Both the position numbers and the translations under genes were made by a program. The notes under the pieces were generated by a model that made no database searches, was not told the DNA's origin, and was given only the letters and a program-made list of their open reading frames with translations. A stretch of DNA of 64,000 bases from Thalassobaculum fulvum (GTDB lineage Bacteria > Pseudomonadota > Alphaproteobacteria > Thalassobaculales > Thalassobaculaceae). The DNA lies in the NCBI RefSeq assembly GCF_014652915.1, contig NZ_BMZS01000012.1:190515-254514 (forward strand), read 5' to 3'. Below are positions 26,168 to 35,307 of this stretch, in pieces; position 1 is the stretch's first letter, and each line of letters opens with the position of its first letter.

Positions 26168-26806
26168 TCACATCGCCCATTCCGCCTGCACGCTCGCCGC
26201 CACCGCGACGTCGATCCGGGCCTCGGTGCCGGACTCCAAGCGGTGGAAGGCGTCCTGCGGGCGGTCGAGGGCGAAGGTCTGCTCGCGCGTCAGGCCGAGA
26301 TACAGGCCGCGCATCACCTTGTTGACGACGCCGTGCGCCACCACCACGTGGACGCCGCCGGCGGCGTGGCACTCGGCCAGGAACGGCCGCACCCGGTCCT
26401 GCACGTCCTGGCTGCTCTCGCCGTTCGGGTAGCGGTAGTTCCAGGGATCGGCGTTGCGGCGCTCGGCCTCGTGCGGGAAGTCGCGGTCCAAGGCGCCCCA
26501 GCCGTGATAGCCGTCCCAGTCGCCGAGCGTGATCTCCTTCAGCCGCTCGTCCCACTCGATCGCGTCGTAGTCGACACCGAGATGCTCGGCGACGATCGTG
26601 GCCGACTGCCGGGTGCGGCCCAGCGGGCTCGCCACCAGCCGGAAGCCGGTCCCGTTCAGCAGCGAAGCCAAGGTGCGGCCGGCGGCGTCGACCTGGGCCA
26701 GGCCGAGCCGGGTCAGCGGCGCGTCGAGCTGACCCTGCAGCCGGCCGGCCCGGTTCCAGGTGGTCTCGCCATGTCGCAGGAGGTAGATGGTCGCGGACAT
26801 GGACAT
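26168..26806 (-). CDS. histidine phosphatase (phosphoglycerate-mutase family)
   Basis: 212 residues with the LRHGET motif near the N-terminus (phospho-His in RHG), the ASPLGRTRQSATIVAEHLG arginine segment, the acid-containing LKEITLGDWDG and the second catalytic His in VVVAHGVVNKVM. These residues support phosphatase or mutase activity on a small phospho-substrate; the substrate cannot be told from sequence. The gene is monocistronic, faces an unknown operon, and is divergent from the aminotransferase. Confidence 0.88.
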   Translation of the reverse strand: MSMSATIYLLRHGETTWNRAGRLQGQLDAPLTRLGLAQVDAAGRTLASLLNGTGFRLVASPLGRTRQSATIVAEHLGVDYDAIEWDERLKEITLGDWDGYHGWGALDRDFPHEAERRNADPWNYRYPNGESSQDVQDRVRPFLAECHAAGGVHVVVAHGVVNKVMRGLYLGLTREQTFALDRPQDAFHRLESGTEARIDVAVAASVQAEWAM

Positions 26807-26895
26807 CGATTAGCCCAAGTCCGGAACCGGAAAAAGGCCCTATCACCAGTGCCCTGTTTCCGTTATGTCCGGGGCATCCGAACCTGGAGGACGGC

Positions 26896-28092
26896 ATGAG
26901 CGGGAACGCGATTCTCGACGATCTGCGGCGCGACGTGGCGGAGCTGGCGGAGACCGGCATCGTCCAGGTGGCCCAGCACGGCTGGGACAAGCCCGGGCTG
27001 ATCCCGATGTGGTTCGGCGAGGGCGACCAGCCGACCCCGGCGTTCATCTGCGACGCCGCCGCCGAGGCGATGCGCAAGGGCGAGACGTTCTACACCGACC
27101 AGCGCGGGATCCTGCCGCTGCGCCAGGCGCTGGCGGCGTACACCAAGCGGACCTTCGGCGTCGACGTCGGCACCGACGAGGTCAGCCTGGTGACCGCCGG
27201 CATGTCGGCGCTGTACCTCGCCATGGACATGCTGATCGAGCCGGGCGACGAGGTGATCGCGATCGGCCCGGTCTGGCCGAACATCTACTCGACGGTCGAG
27301 ATCCACGGCGGGGTCGTCCGGCACGCCTCGATCGAGCTGGTCGACGGCGATTGGCGCCTCGACCTCGACCGGCTGTTCGCGCTGGCGAACGACAAGACCA
27401 AGGCGATCTTCGTGAACTCGCCCGGCAATCCGACCGGCTGGATGATGGAGAGCGACGAGCAGCGGGCGCTGATGGAGTTCGCGCGCGCCCGCGGCGTCTG
27501 GGTGATCGCCGACGAGGTCTACCACCAGCTGGTGTTCGACCGCGAGGTGGCGCCGTCGTTCCTGCAGGTCGCCGAGCGCGACGACAAGCTGCTGGTGGTC
27601 AACTCGTTCTCCAAGTCCTGGCTGATGACCGGCTGGCGGCTCGGCTGGCTGACCCATCCGGCGGCGCTGGCCCCGACCATCGCCAAGCTGGTGCAGATCA
27701 CCACCTCCGGCGTGCCGCAGTTCCTGCAGCGCGCGGCGATCGCCGCGATCGAGGACGGCGACTGGGTGATCCGCGACCTGCGGGCGCGCTGCAAGGCCGG
27801 CCGCGACCTGGTGTTCGACCGGCTGGAAGCCTGGCCCAAGCTGAAGCTGGCCCGGCCGAAGGCGGCGTTCTACGCGTTCTTCGCGGTCGACGGCATGACC
27901 GACAGCGTCGAGTTCGCCAAGAAGATCATCGACGAGGCCAATGTCGGGCTGGCGCCGGGCTCGGCCTTCGGGCCGGCCGGCGAGGGCTATCTGCGGCTGT
28001 GCTTCGCGGCCAGCGAAGCGACCCTGGCCCGTGGCCTGGATGCCCTGGAGCCGATCCTCGGCGCCGGCGCCGACCAGCGCCGGTCGGCCTGA
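26896..28092 (+). CDS. class I PLP-dependent aminotransferase
   Basis: 398 residues with GGAGGAC upstream of the ATG. Fold-type I features are visible: the NSPGNPTGW motif, DEVYHQL with the PLP-pyridine Asp, and the Schiff-base Lys in NSFSKSWLMTGWRLGW. The final domain has the substrate Arg in GYLRLCFA. It transfers amino groups between an amino acid and a 2-oxo acid, most like aspartate/alanine aminotransferases. There is no linked pathway to narrow the substrate. Confidence 0.9.
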   Translation: MSGNAILDDLRRDVAELAETGIVQVAQHGWDKPGLIPMWFGEGDQPTPAFICDAAAEAMRKGETFYTDQRGILPLRQALAAYTKRTFGVDVGTDEVSLVTAGMSALYLAMDMLIEPGDEVIAIGPVWPNIYSTVEIHGGVVRHASIELVDGDWRLDLDRLFALANDKTKAIFVNSPGNPTGWMMESDEQRALMEFARARGVWVIADEVYHQLVFDREVAPSFLQVAERDDKLLVVNSFSKSWLMTGWRLGWLTHPAALAPTIAKLVQITTSGVPQFLQRAAIAAIEDGDWVIRDLRARCKAGRDLVFDRLEAWPKLKLARPKAAFYAFFAVDGMTDSVEFAKKIIDEANVGLAPGSAFGPAGEGYLRLCFAASEATLARGLDALEPILGAGADQRRSA

Positions 28093-28108
28093 CGTCTCTC
28101 GCGTTGTG

Positions 28109-28210
28109 GGCCCCGGTTCTCCGCGGCTTTGCCGCTGCGGCCGGGATGAGGGGGGGAGGACAATGCCCCATGTCCTCATCCCGGCCTCAGCGAAGCGGCG
28201 AGCCGGGACC
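28109..28210. repeat. dispersed long inverted-repeat element, copy B
   Basis: The left arm 28109-28151 (GGCCCCGGTTCTCC...GGCCGGGATGAGG) and the right arm 28174-28210 (CCTCATCCCGGCC...GAGCCGGGACC) form an imperfect inverted repeat about 40 bases per arm. The outer GGTCCCGG and inner CCGGGATGA blocks are shared with copies A and C. It lies between the aminotransferase and a small hypothetical gene. Confidence 0.75.
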
Positions 28211-28268
28211 GAGATGCCCCGGCTCGCGAAACCGTGTATCCTGACCGGATGACGCACGGAGCCTCGCC

Positions 28269-28538
28269 ATGGCGCTGACACCGACCGGTCCCGGCGATCC
28301 GCGGGTCCCGGCGAACCGGACCCGGCCGGCCGGAACGCCGGCCCGGGCGACCCCGGCCGCGACCCCGGTTCCGGCCGAGGCGCCGGCAAGGCCGCGCCCG
28401 GACCGCGGCTTCAGGCTCAAGACAGCCACCTCGCCGCACGACATCGAGCGGCAGATCCAGCGGCTGATGAACTTGATCGCCAACGACAACATCGATCCCG
28501 ACGCGCCGCCGGGCAGTTATCTGAACATGCTGATCTGA
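28269..28538 (+). CDS. small hypothetical protein
   Basis: 89 residues with CGGAG before the ATG. The first half is a Pro/Ala/Thr-rich disordered segment. The C-terminal half (SPHDIERQIQRLMNLIANDNIDPDAPPGSYLNMLI) is compact and looks conserved. There is no signal peptide. Unknown function; the amphipathic helix could be a protein-interaction element. Confidence 0.6.
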   Translation: MALTPTGPGDPRVPANRTRPAGTPARATPAATPVPAEAPARPRPDRGFRLKTATSPHDIERQIQRLMNLIANDNIDPDAPPGSYLNMLI

Positions 28539-28559
28539 AGGCTTGGGAAGCGCCGAGGC

Positions 28560-29315
28560 TCAGCCCAGCAGTTCGCCGGCCAGCGGCGCCAGCAGGCCGA
28601 GCCCGGATACCCCGAGCAGCACCAGCAGGATCCGGGCGAACGCCTTGTCGTCGATCCGGCGGTACAGGGTGAAGCCGAGCCACGCCCCCAACCCGACCGC
28701 CGGCAGGGCCGCCAGGAACAGCCCGCCGACCTCGGCCGTCAGCCGACCCTGCACCGCGTAGGTCGTGAGCGTGACGGTGTGCATGGTGGTGTTGAACAGC
28801 TGGAACACGCTGCGCTGCCGGTCCTTCGGCCAGCGCCGCAGCGAGCACCAGATGGTCGGCAGGACACCCGACAGGCCGGCGAAGCCACCGAGCACGCCGC
28901 CACCGAAGCCGACGGCCGCGTCGGCCAGCCGGCTCTCGAAGCGCAGGGCCGGCAGCCGTCCGGTCAGCAGCACCGAGCCGGCGTACAGAACCAGCAACGC
29001 GCCGGCGAAGTGCCGGAAGGTGTCGGCCGACAGCACCGCCAGAAGGGCGGCGCCGAACGGCACGCCGCACACTCCGCCGAGCAGGAACGGCAGGGCGGCC
29101 CGCCAGTCGAGCCGGCGCCAGATCATCGGCATCACGATCAACTGCACCGTCAGCGACGCGGCGACGATCAGCGGCGACACCGCGGTGTGGGGCAGGAAAT
29201 GGGCGTACAGCCCGAGGGTCGTGGCGGCGAAGGCGAAACCGGCGAGGCCGCTGGCGGTCGCACCGAGCAGGGCGCCGCCGGCGACGACCAGCAACAACAG
29301 CGGGTCGGCCGGCAC
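28560..29315 (-). CDS. TauE/SafE-family membrane transporter
   Basis: 251 residues from a GTG start. About eight hydrophobic segments are visible, with the two-fold repeat typical of the family (GLAGFAFAATTLGLY near the N-terminus and GGGVLGGFAGLSGVLPTIW in the middle). TauE/SafE proteins export sulfite or other organic anions and sulfonates; the substrate here is unknown. It reads the same way as icd and the RNase A-like gene, with 117 bases between. Confidence 0.85.
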   Translation of the reverse strand: MPADPLLLLVVAGGALLGATASGLAGFAFAATTLGLYAHFLPHTAVSPLIVAASLTVQLIVMPMIWRRLDWRAALPFLLGGVCGVPFGAALLAVLSADTFRHFAGALLVLYAGSVLLTGRLPALRFESRLADAAVGFGGGVLGGFAGLSGVLPTIWCSLRRWPKDRQRSVFQLFNTTMHTVTLTTYAVQGRLTAEVGGLFLAALPAVGLGAWLGFTLYRRIDDKAFARILLVLLGVSGLGLLAPLAGELLG

Positions 29316-29432
29316 GTCAGAACCGTCGTATCGGGCGGGAAGCAGGCCGGCCGGCGGACGAACGGCGCCGCGCGCCGGGCCGACCCGAGGCTGGAGCCGG
29401 CTTGGCCGCGGCCGAACCGGCTCCGTCTCGGA

Positions 29433-29900
29433 TCACTTGGTCGGGAAGGCGGTGACCAGCCGGCAGGCACCCTTTCCCATCGCCTCCAGGACGACGGTGA
29501 TGCCGTGCGCGGGAACCGCCGAGGCGTTGCCGCGTTCCACCCACACGCCGATCGGCTGTTCGAACGCCATCCGCACCTCGGCCCGTTCGCCGGCCTTGGC
29601 GCCGGCGGCCCAGCTGTCGTAGGCATCCTCGTCCGGGCGCAGGGCGGCCGAGATCACCTGCCGCGCGGTGTGGCGGTCCGGAAACGAGCTGGAGGCCTTG
29701 CTGGCCGGCTCCTTCGCCAGGCGCGCGGCCAACTCGGTGGCGGTGCGACCGACGTGCCGGTCCATGGTGTCGCCGCCGAGCCGTTCCTGTTCCTGCAGCC
29801 AGCCGTCCTTGAACGTGCTGGGAACGCATTTTGCGTCGGCGGACCCCGCCGCCAGCATCAGCGCGCCGATCACCAGCGCGCCGCCACCCCGTCGCCGCAT
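29433..29900 (-). CDS. secreted stand-alone RNase A-like (CdiA-CT type) domain protein
   Basis: 155 residues. A Sec signal peptide (about 1-23, LVIGALMLAAGSADAK) is followed by one domain of about 120 residues matching the bacterial RNase A-like toxin fold of the CdiA C-terminus from Yersinia kristensenii: GGDTMDRHVGRTATELAARL, SSSFPDRHTARQVISAAL and a final VTAFP. Recalled catalytic residues His175, Arg186, Thr276 and Tyr278 correspond to His49, Arg60, Thr150 and Phe152, with identical spacing. The Tyr is therefore Phe. No toxin-delivery domain and no obvious immunity gene are present. Cys25 and Cys146 could form a disulfide. The start lies 13 bases after icd, with GAGAGGG before the ATG. 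Confidence 0.75.
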   Translation of the reverse strand: MRRRGGGALVIGALMLAAGSADAKCVPSTFKDGWLQEQERLGGDTMDRHVGRTATELAARLAKEPASKASSSFPDRHTARQVISAALRPDEDAYDSWAAGAKAGERAEVRMAFEQPIGVWVERGNASAVPAHGITVVLEAMGKGACRLVTAFPTK

Positions 29901-29913
29901 GTAACCCTCTCGG

Positions 29914-31128
29914 TCAGTTCATCGCCTTCTGCAAATTCTCGTCCAGTTTGCCAAGAAACTGCTGGGTTGTCAGCCACGGTTGATCCGGGCTGATAAGCAG
30001 CGCGAGGTCCTTGGTCATGTGGCCGGATTCGACGGTGTCGATGCAGACTTTCTCGAGGGTCTCGGCGAACCGGCCGACCTCGGGGGTGTCGTCGAACTTG
30101 GCGCGATAGGCCAGGCCACGGGTCCAGGCGAAGATCGACGCGATCGGGTTGGTCGAGGTCTCCTTGCCGGCCTGGTGCTGGCGGTAGTGGCGGGTGACCG
30201 TGCCGTGCGCGGCCTCGGCCTCGACGGTCTTGCCGTCCGGGGTCATCAGCACCGAGGTCATCAGGCCGAGCGAGCCGAAGCCCTGGGCCACGGTGTCGGA
30301 CTGGACGTCGCCGTCGTAGTTCTTGCAGGCCCACACGAAGGCGCCCGACCACTTCAGCGCCGAGGCGACCATGTCGTCGATCAGCCGGTGCTCGTAGACG
30401 ATCCCCTTGGCCTTGAACTTGTCGGCGAACTCCTCCTCGAAGACCTGCTGGAACAGGTCTTTGAAGCGGCCGTCATAGGCCTTCATGATCGTGTTCTTGG
30501 TCGACAGGTAGACCGGCCAGCCGAGGTCGAGCCCGTAGTTGAAGCAGGCCCGCGCGAAGCCGATGATCGACTCGTCGAGGTTGTACATGGCCATGGCCAC
30601 GCCGCCGCCCGGGAAGTCGAACACCTCGTAGGACATCGGCTCGCCGCCGCCCTCCGGCTGGAAGGTCAGGGTCAGCTTGCCCTTGCCCGGGACCACGAAG
30701 TCGGTGGCGCGGTACTGGTCGCCGAAGGCGTGGCGGCCGATCACGATCGGCTGGGTCCAGCCCGGCACCAGGCGCGGCACGTTCTTGCAGATGATCGGCT
30801 GGCGGAAGACGGTGCCGCCCAGGATGTTGCGGATCGTGCCGTTCGGCGACTTCCACATCTTCTTGAGCTTGAACTCCTCGACCCGCGCCTCGTCCGGCGT
30901 GATGGTCGCGCACTTCACGCCGACGCCGTACTGCTTGATGGCGTTGGCGGAGTCGATGGTGATCTGGTCGTCGGTCTTGTCGCGCGACTCCATCCCGAGG
31001 TCGTAGTACTTCAGGTCGACGTCGAGGTACGGCAGGATCAGCTTGTCCTTGATCATCTGCCAGATGATGCGGGTCATCTCGTCGCCGTCGAGCTCGACGA
31101 TCGGGTTCGCCACCTTGATCTTGGCCAT
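29914..31128 (-). CDS. icd: NADP-dependent isocitrate dehydrogenase
   Basis: 404 residues from the ATG at 31128 ([18 protein letters not shown]), with GGGAGC upstream; an earlier in-frame Met is not needed. The eukaryote-like homodimeric NADP-IDH pattern is clear: [17 protein letters not shown] for isocitrate binding, [19 protein letters not shown] with the metal-binding Asp, and [16 protein letters not shown] for NADP. It oxidises isocitrate to 2-oxoglutarate in the TCA cycle. The small RNase A-like gene follows by 13 bases and may be cotranscribed. Confidence 0.97.
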   Translation of the reverse strand: MAKIKVANPIVELDGDEMTRIIWQMIKDKLILPYLDVDLKYYDLGMESRDKTDDQITIDSANAIKQYGVGVKCATITPDEARVEEFKLKKMWKSPNGTIRNILGGTVFRQPIICKNVPRLVPGWTQPIVIGRHAFGDQYRATDFVVPGKGKLTLTFQPEGGGEPMSYEVFDFPGGGVAMAMYNLDESIIGFARACFNYGLDLGWPVYLSTKNTIMKAYDGRFKDLFQQVFEEEFADKFKAKGIVYEHRLIDDMVASALKWSGAFVWACKNYDGDVQSDTVAQGFGSLGLMTSVLMTPDGKTVEAEAAHGTVTRHYRQHQAGKETSTNPIASIFAWTRGLAYRAKFDDTPEVGRFAETLEKVCIDTVESGHMTKDLALLISPDQPWLTTQQFLGKLDENLQKAMN

Positions 31129-31235
31129 CGAAAGCTCCCAGTCACACACGAAGTCGCCCGCAGGACCGGCGGGCGCGGCACAATATCATCGGGGACGGCC
31201 GACGCAAGCCGCCCGAGGGCACGGCGGCCGGCGCG

Positions 31236-31841
31236 TCACAGCCACTTGGAAGAGACGTCGCCGCCGGCCGGTATCTCGAATTCGTCGATCGCCTCGAACA
31301 CCGCCTCGACCGACGGCACCACCCGGTACAGGTCCCGGTTGGCAGGGCGGGTGAAGCCGCGCTCGATGGTGTGCTCGATCAGCGCCAGCAGCGGCTGCCA
31401 GAACCCGTCGATGTCGACCAGGATCACCGGCTTGGTCGAGAGCTTGAGCTGCGACCAGGTCAGGACCTCGAGGGTCTCGTCGAGGGTGCCGAGGCCGCCC
31501 GGCAGCACCACGAAGGCGCCGGCCCGGTCGTACATCTCGGCCTTGCGCTCGTGCATGCTGTCGGTGACCACCAACTCGCTGACCGAGCCGTGGCCGACCT
31601 CGAGGTCCATCAGGAAGCGCGGAATGACGCCGGTCACCCGGGCGCCGCCCTCGAGCGCGGCGTCGGCCACCAGGCCCATCAGGCCGACCCGGCCGCCGCC
31701 GTAGACCAGCTCGGCGCCGCGCTCGGCGATCAGGCGGCCGAACTCGGCGGCGGCGTCACGGTAGCGCGCGTCGACGCGCGAGGAGGATCCGCAGAACACA
31801 CAGATGCGTCGCGGTTCGGAGGAAGCACGGTGCGTTGTCAT
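31236..31841 (-). CDS. LOG-family (TIGR00730) phosphoribohydrolase
   Basis: 201 residues from the ATG at 31841; a Met 12 codons upstream is also in frame. The N-terminus (RRICVFCGSSSRVD) and the PGGLGTLDETLEVLTWSQL motif are diagnostic of the LOG family, which includes cytokinin nucleoside 5'-monophosphate phosphoribohydrolases and the related TIGR00730 enzymes. In bacteria the physiological substrate is often AMP or unknown. The gene is divergent from the LysM protein. Confidence 0.9.
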   Translation of the reverse strand: MTTHRASSEPRRICVFCGSSSRVDARYRDAAAEFGRLIAERGAELVYGGGRVGLMGLVADAALEGGARVTGVIPRFLMDLEVGHGSVSELVVTDSMHERKAEMYDRAGAFVVLPGGLGTLDETLEVLTWSQLKLSTKPVILVDIDGFWQPLLALIEHTIERGFTRPANRDLYRVVPSVEAVFEAIDEFEIPAGGDVSSKWL

Positions 31842-31971
31842 GGCGCCGTCTTTCGCACCGGCCGGGCGGCCGGTCAACAGGGCTGCGGACGCGTGTCCGG
31901 TCCGGCGGTCCGATTGTATCGGAAGCGCAGGGGGTTTATGGTCTGCCGATCAAGTCACGGCTTGCGGATCA

Positions 31972-33735
31972 ATGGTCGCGAAACCGGTCACCGTCGGCGT
32001 CGTCGGGGTCATCGTCCTGGCGTCCGCCCTTGTGCTGAACTACTTCGTCCTGCCGGGCGAGGAGACCGAGCCTGCGACCAAGGTCGCGGCCCCCGTGGCA
32101 CCGCCGACGGCCCCGCCCAGGCAGCCCGACAAGGTGGAGCGGCCGGCCGCCGCCGGAGATGCCGGCAAGGCCGCCGGACCGGCGGAGCCGGCCGGATCGG
32201 CAGCGCCATCCGCGCCGCCCGCCGTGGCGGAGACGCCGCCGAGACCGAGCTTCGACGTGGTCCGCGTCGACCCCGACGGCAACACCGTGATCGCCGGCCG
32301 CGGCACGCCCAACACCGAGATCGCCATCGTCGACGGCGACCGGGAGATCGGCCGTGTCACCAGCGACGACCGCGGCGAATGGGTGTTCGTGCCGCCTTCC
32401 AAGCTGTCGCCCGGGCAGCGGGTCCTGTCCCTCAGGGAACTCGGCGACGGCAAGGCGGAATCCTCGGAAGCCGTGGTGCTGGTCATCCCCGAGAAGGGCA
32501 AGGACATCGCCGGCCGCCCGGCGGCCGAACCGGGCGTGCCGCTGGCGGTCGTGGTACCAAAGGAGGAGGGCGACGGTCGGCGGGTCGCAGCCCGGGTGCT
32601 GCAGGCGCCGGCGGCCGGACCGCTTGATACCGCCGCGGCCCCGGCGTCGGCGTCGGCAGGGGCGTCGCAGCCGGCCGGGCCCGCGGCGACGCGCAGCGCC
32701 GGGACCGAGGCGTCCGCCGGCGGGCTTGCCGCGGCCGAGCCGACCGTGTCACCGCCGACCGCTTCACCGCCGACCGCGTCACCGCCGCCGACCGCGCTAC
32801 AGCCGTCCGGCACCGCTTCGTCGACCGCTGCGGCGGCAGCGCCGGGAACCGGCAAGGCGGGCGCGCCGCCCGATATCGCCTCCACGATCCCGTCGCCGGC
32901 CGGCCAGCCATCGCCCGGTGTCGCATCCGGCTCCCCATCCGGCGTTCAGACCGGCGGCACGGCCGCCGGGGGCGTGGCCGGCGATGCCGCTCCGTCCCGG
33001 CAGCCGGGCGGGCCGGCGGCGACCGGATCGGCCGCCTCGGCCGTCGCCTCCTCGGCTGCCCGATCCGCGCCGGGATCCGTCCGTCTCGAAGCGGCCCCGT
33101 CGCCGGGCGCCGCCCCGGCAGCCGTCGTTCCGGGCCCGGCAACGGCGCCATCGGCGGCGCCTGCGGCTGCCCCCGAGCCGACCGCCGGGCCCGCCGAGCC
33201 GTCGCAGCTCGCCTCGGCGGCGCCGGTCGTCTCGGCCTATCCCGAGGCCGGGCCGACGGCTCCGGCCGACGCCGCTGCGGAGGCCGGGAAGGCGGTGGCG
33301 GTCGACGTCATCGACTATGACGACAAGGGCGACGTGGTGTTCAGCGGCCGTGCCGAGCCGGGCTCGCGGGTCGAGGTGTTCATCGACGACCGCAAGGTCG
33401 GGGACACCGGGGCCGACACCGAGGGGCGGTGGACGATGCGTCCGGCCGAGCCGGTGGCGCCGGGGTCGTATCAGCTGCGGGTCGACAAGGTGGCGCCGTC
33501 CGGGACGGTACAGGCCCGGGTGGCCTTCCCGTTCGTCCGGGCCGATCCGCTGACCGACCTGCCGAACAACCGCCTTGTCGTCATCCAGCCGGGCAACAAC
33601 CTCTGGCGGATCGCCACCAGGGTCTACGGCTCGGGCTTCCGGTACGTCGAGATCTTCGATGCCAACAAGGATCAGATCCTCGACCCGGACCTCATCTACC
33701 CGGGCCAGGTATTCGGCCTGCCCCGCGTGAACTGA
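31972..33735 (+). CDS. membrane-anchored Pro/Ala-rich protein with Ig-like repeats and C-terminal LysM
   Basis: 587 residues from the ATG at 31972. One N-terminal transmembrane helix (about 8-27) is followed by a Pro/Ala-rich disordered region that hosts two similar beta modules, VVRVDPDGNTVIAGRGTPNTE (about 90-165) and DVIDYDDKGDVVFSGRAEPGS (about 445-515). A LysM domain closes the protein (PGNNLWRIATRVYGSGFRYVEIF, about 540-585). It probably binds peptidoglycan while anchored in the inner membrane. SPPTASPPTASPPPTA derives from a 15-bp repeat. psd follows after 15 bases. Confidence 0.82.
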   Translation: MVAKPVTVGVVGVIVLASALVLNYFVLPGEETEPATKVAAPVAPPTAPPRQPDKVERPAAAGDAGKAAGPAEPAGSAAPSAPPAVAETPPRPSFDVVRVDPDGNTVIAGRGTPNTEIAIVDGDREIGRVTSDDRGEWVFVPPSKLSPGQRVLSLRELGDGKAESSEAVVLVIPEKGKDIAGRPAAEPGVPLAVVVPKEEGDGRRVAARVLQAPAAGPLDTAAAPASASAGASQPAGPAATRSAGTEASAGGLAAAEPTVSPPTASPPTASPPPTALQPSGTASSTAAAAAPGTGKAGAPPDIASTIPSPAGQPSPGVASGSPSGVQTGGTAAGGVAGDAAPSRQPGGPAATGSAASAVASSAARSAPGSVRLEAAPSPGAAPAAVVPGPATAPSAAPAAAPEPTAGPAEPSQLASAAPVVSAYPEAGPTAPADAAAEAGKAVAVDVIDYDDKGDVVFSGRAEPGSRVEVFIDDRKVGDTGADTEGRWTMRPAEPVAPGSYQLRVDKVAPSGTVQARVAFPFVRADPLTDLPNNRLVVIQPGNNLWRIATRVYGSGFRYVEIFDANKDQILDPDLIYPGQVFGLPRVN

Positions 33736-33750
33736 TCCGAAGAGGCTTCA

Positions 33751-34437
33751 TTGCTCGACACCGTTCTGGTTCCGATCGCCCGCGAGGGGCGACCGTTCAT
33801 CGCCGCGTTCGCCGTCGTCACCCTGCTGCTCGGCCTGCTCGCCGACTGGCTGCTGGTGCCCGGTGTCGTCCTGACCGCCTGGTGTGTCTATTTCTTCCGG
33901 GATCCGCACCGCGTCACCCCGACCCGCGACGGGCTGGTGATCAGCCCGGCAGACGGTCGCGTCGTCTCGATCGCGTCGGTGCCGTGGCCGAAGGAACTGG
34001 CGATGGGCGAGGGCGAGGCCACGCGCATCGGCATCTTCATGAACGTATTCGACGTGCACGTGAACCGGATCCCGGTCGACGGCCGCGTGACCAAGCTGGC
34101 CTACGTGCCGGGGGCGTTCGTCAACGCCTCGTTCGACAAGGCCAGCGAGCAGAACGAGCGGCAGTGCGTGGCGATGGAGACCGGCGACGGCCGGCCTCTC
34201 GCGTTCGTGCAGATCGCCGGCCTTGTCGCCCGCCGGATCGTTTGCCACCTCACCGAGGGACAGCCCGTGCTGGCCGGCGAGCGCATGGGGATGATCCGGT
34301 TCGGCAGCCGGGTCGACGTCTACCTGCCGGCCGGGGTGGCGCCGCTGGTCGTCGAGGGCCAGCGGTGCGTAGCGGCGGAGACCGTGCTGGCGGACCTGAG
34401 TTCCGCCGAGCCGGCGCGCAACGGAGCGGTGCGATGA
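33751..34437 (+). CDS. psd: phosphatidylserine decarboxylase
   Basis: 228 residues from a TTG start with GAGG nine bases upstream. A hydrophobic N-terminus (about 19-46) precedes the catalytic region with [35 protein letters not shown] and the auto-cleavage site in [11 protein letters not shown], where Gly-Ser is split and Ser becomes the pyruvoyl group. It decarboxylates phosphatidylserine to phosphatidylethanolamine at the inner membrane. The short archaeal-type form is usual for alphaproteobacteria. The next gene, pssA, overlaps it by 4 bases. Confidence 0.93.
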   Translation: MLDTVLVPIAREGRPFIAAFAVVTLLLGLLADWLLVPGVVLTAWCVYFFRDPHRVTPTRDGLVISPADGRVVSIASVPWPKELAMGEGEATRIGIFMNVFDVHVNRIPVDGRVTKLAYVPGAFVNASFDKASEQNERQCVAMETGDGRPLAFVQIAGLVARRIVCHLTEGQPVLAGERMGMIRFGSRVDVYLPAGVAPLVVEGQRCVAAETVLADLSSAEPARNGAVR

Positions 34438-35294
34438 GGCGATTCCGGCGGCGACGCAGTCCGCGCTTCAGCGGACAGTCGTTCAACAAGCTGATCCCGA
34501 ACCTGATCACCGTCCTGGCGGTGTGCTTCGGGCTGTCGGGACTGCGCTTCGCGCTGAACGGCAAGTGGGAGTTCGCCGTCGGCATGATCGTCCTGGCGGC
34601 GGTGTTCGACGCCCTCGACGGCCGCATGGCGCGCCTGCTGCGGGCGCAGTCGAAGTTCGGCGCCGAGCTCGACTCGCTGTCCGACTTCGTCAGCTTCGGC
34701 GTCGCCCCCGGCGTCATCATGTACCTGTGGGCGCTGCAGCCGATGGGCAGTTTCGGCTGGATGGCCGCGCTGTTCTTCGCCACCTGCTGCATGCTGCGGC
34801 TGGCCCGCTTCAACAGCCGGCTGGACGACGAGAAGCCGTCCTTCGCCTACAACTATTTCACCGGCGTGCCGGCGCCCGCCGGGGCGGGGCTCGCCCTACT
34901 GCCGATGATGCTGGCTTTCCAGACCGGCTTCGACCTCAACGCCTTCCCGCCGGCGGTGGCGATCTGGCTGGTCATGGTCGGCCTGCTGATGGTCAGCCAG
35001 CTGCCGACCTTCTCGTTCAAGCGCATGAAGGTTCCGCACCGCATGGTGCTGCCGATCCTGATCGTCGCCGGGCTGATCATCACCGGCGTGGTGAGCGCGC
35101 CGTGGTTCATGCTGGCGCTGCTGATCATCGCCTATCTGGTCTCGATCCCGCTGTCGGTCGCCGCCTATCGCCGGCTGCTGCGCGAGGCCGAGCAGATGGC
35201 GGCCGCCGAGCCGGCACGCGACAAGCCGCAGGAAGTGGCCGGCGGCCCGGTGGCCGGGGCCGACGCCGACGGGCGGCCCGCCAAACTCCACTAG
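34434..35294 (+). CDS. pssA: phosphatidylserine synthase (CDP-alcohol phosphotransferase)
   Basis: 286 residues, multi-spanning, with the CDP-alcohol signature [11 protein letters not shown]...[14 protein letters not shown], i.e. DG-x2-AR-x8-G-x3-D-x3-D. The N-terminal [19 protein letters not shown] is typical of PssA type II. It makes phosphatidylserine from CDP-diacylglycerol and Ser, feeding the Psd encoded directly upstream. ATGA overlap with psd. Confidence 0.93.
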   Translation: MRRFRRRRSPRFSGQSFNKLIPNLITVLAVCFGLSGLRFALNGKWEFAVGMIVLAAVFDALDGRMARLLRAQSKFGAELDSLSDFVSFGVAPGVIMYLWALQPMGSFGWMAALFFATCCMLRLARFNSRLDDEKPSFAYNYFTGVPAPAGAGLALLPMMLAFQTGFDLNAFPPAVAIWLVMVGLLMVSQLPTFSFKRMKVPHRMVLPILIVAGLIITGVVSAPWFMLALLIIAYLVSIPLSVAAYRRLLREAEQMAAAEPARDKPQEVAGGPVAGADADGRPAKLH

Positions 35295-35307
35295 CCGGCA
35301 CCAGCCG

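Noticed and set aside
29870-30352. Possible extra gene opposite or within icd near the RNase A-like gene as an immunity protein
   Set aside because: The open frame is a - strand shadow inside icd in another phase, with Arg/Gly/Asp-rich composition. No separate immunity gene can be supported.
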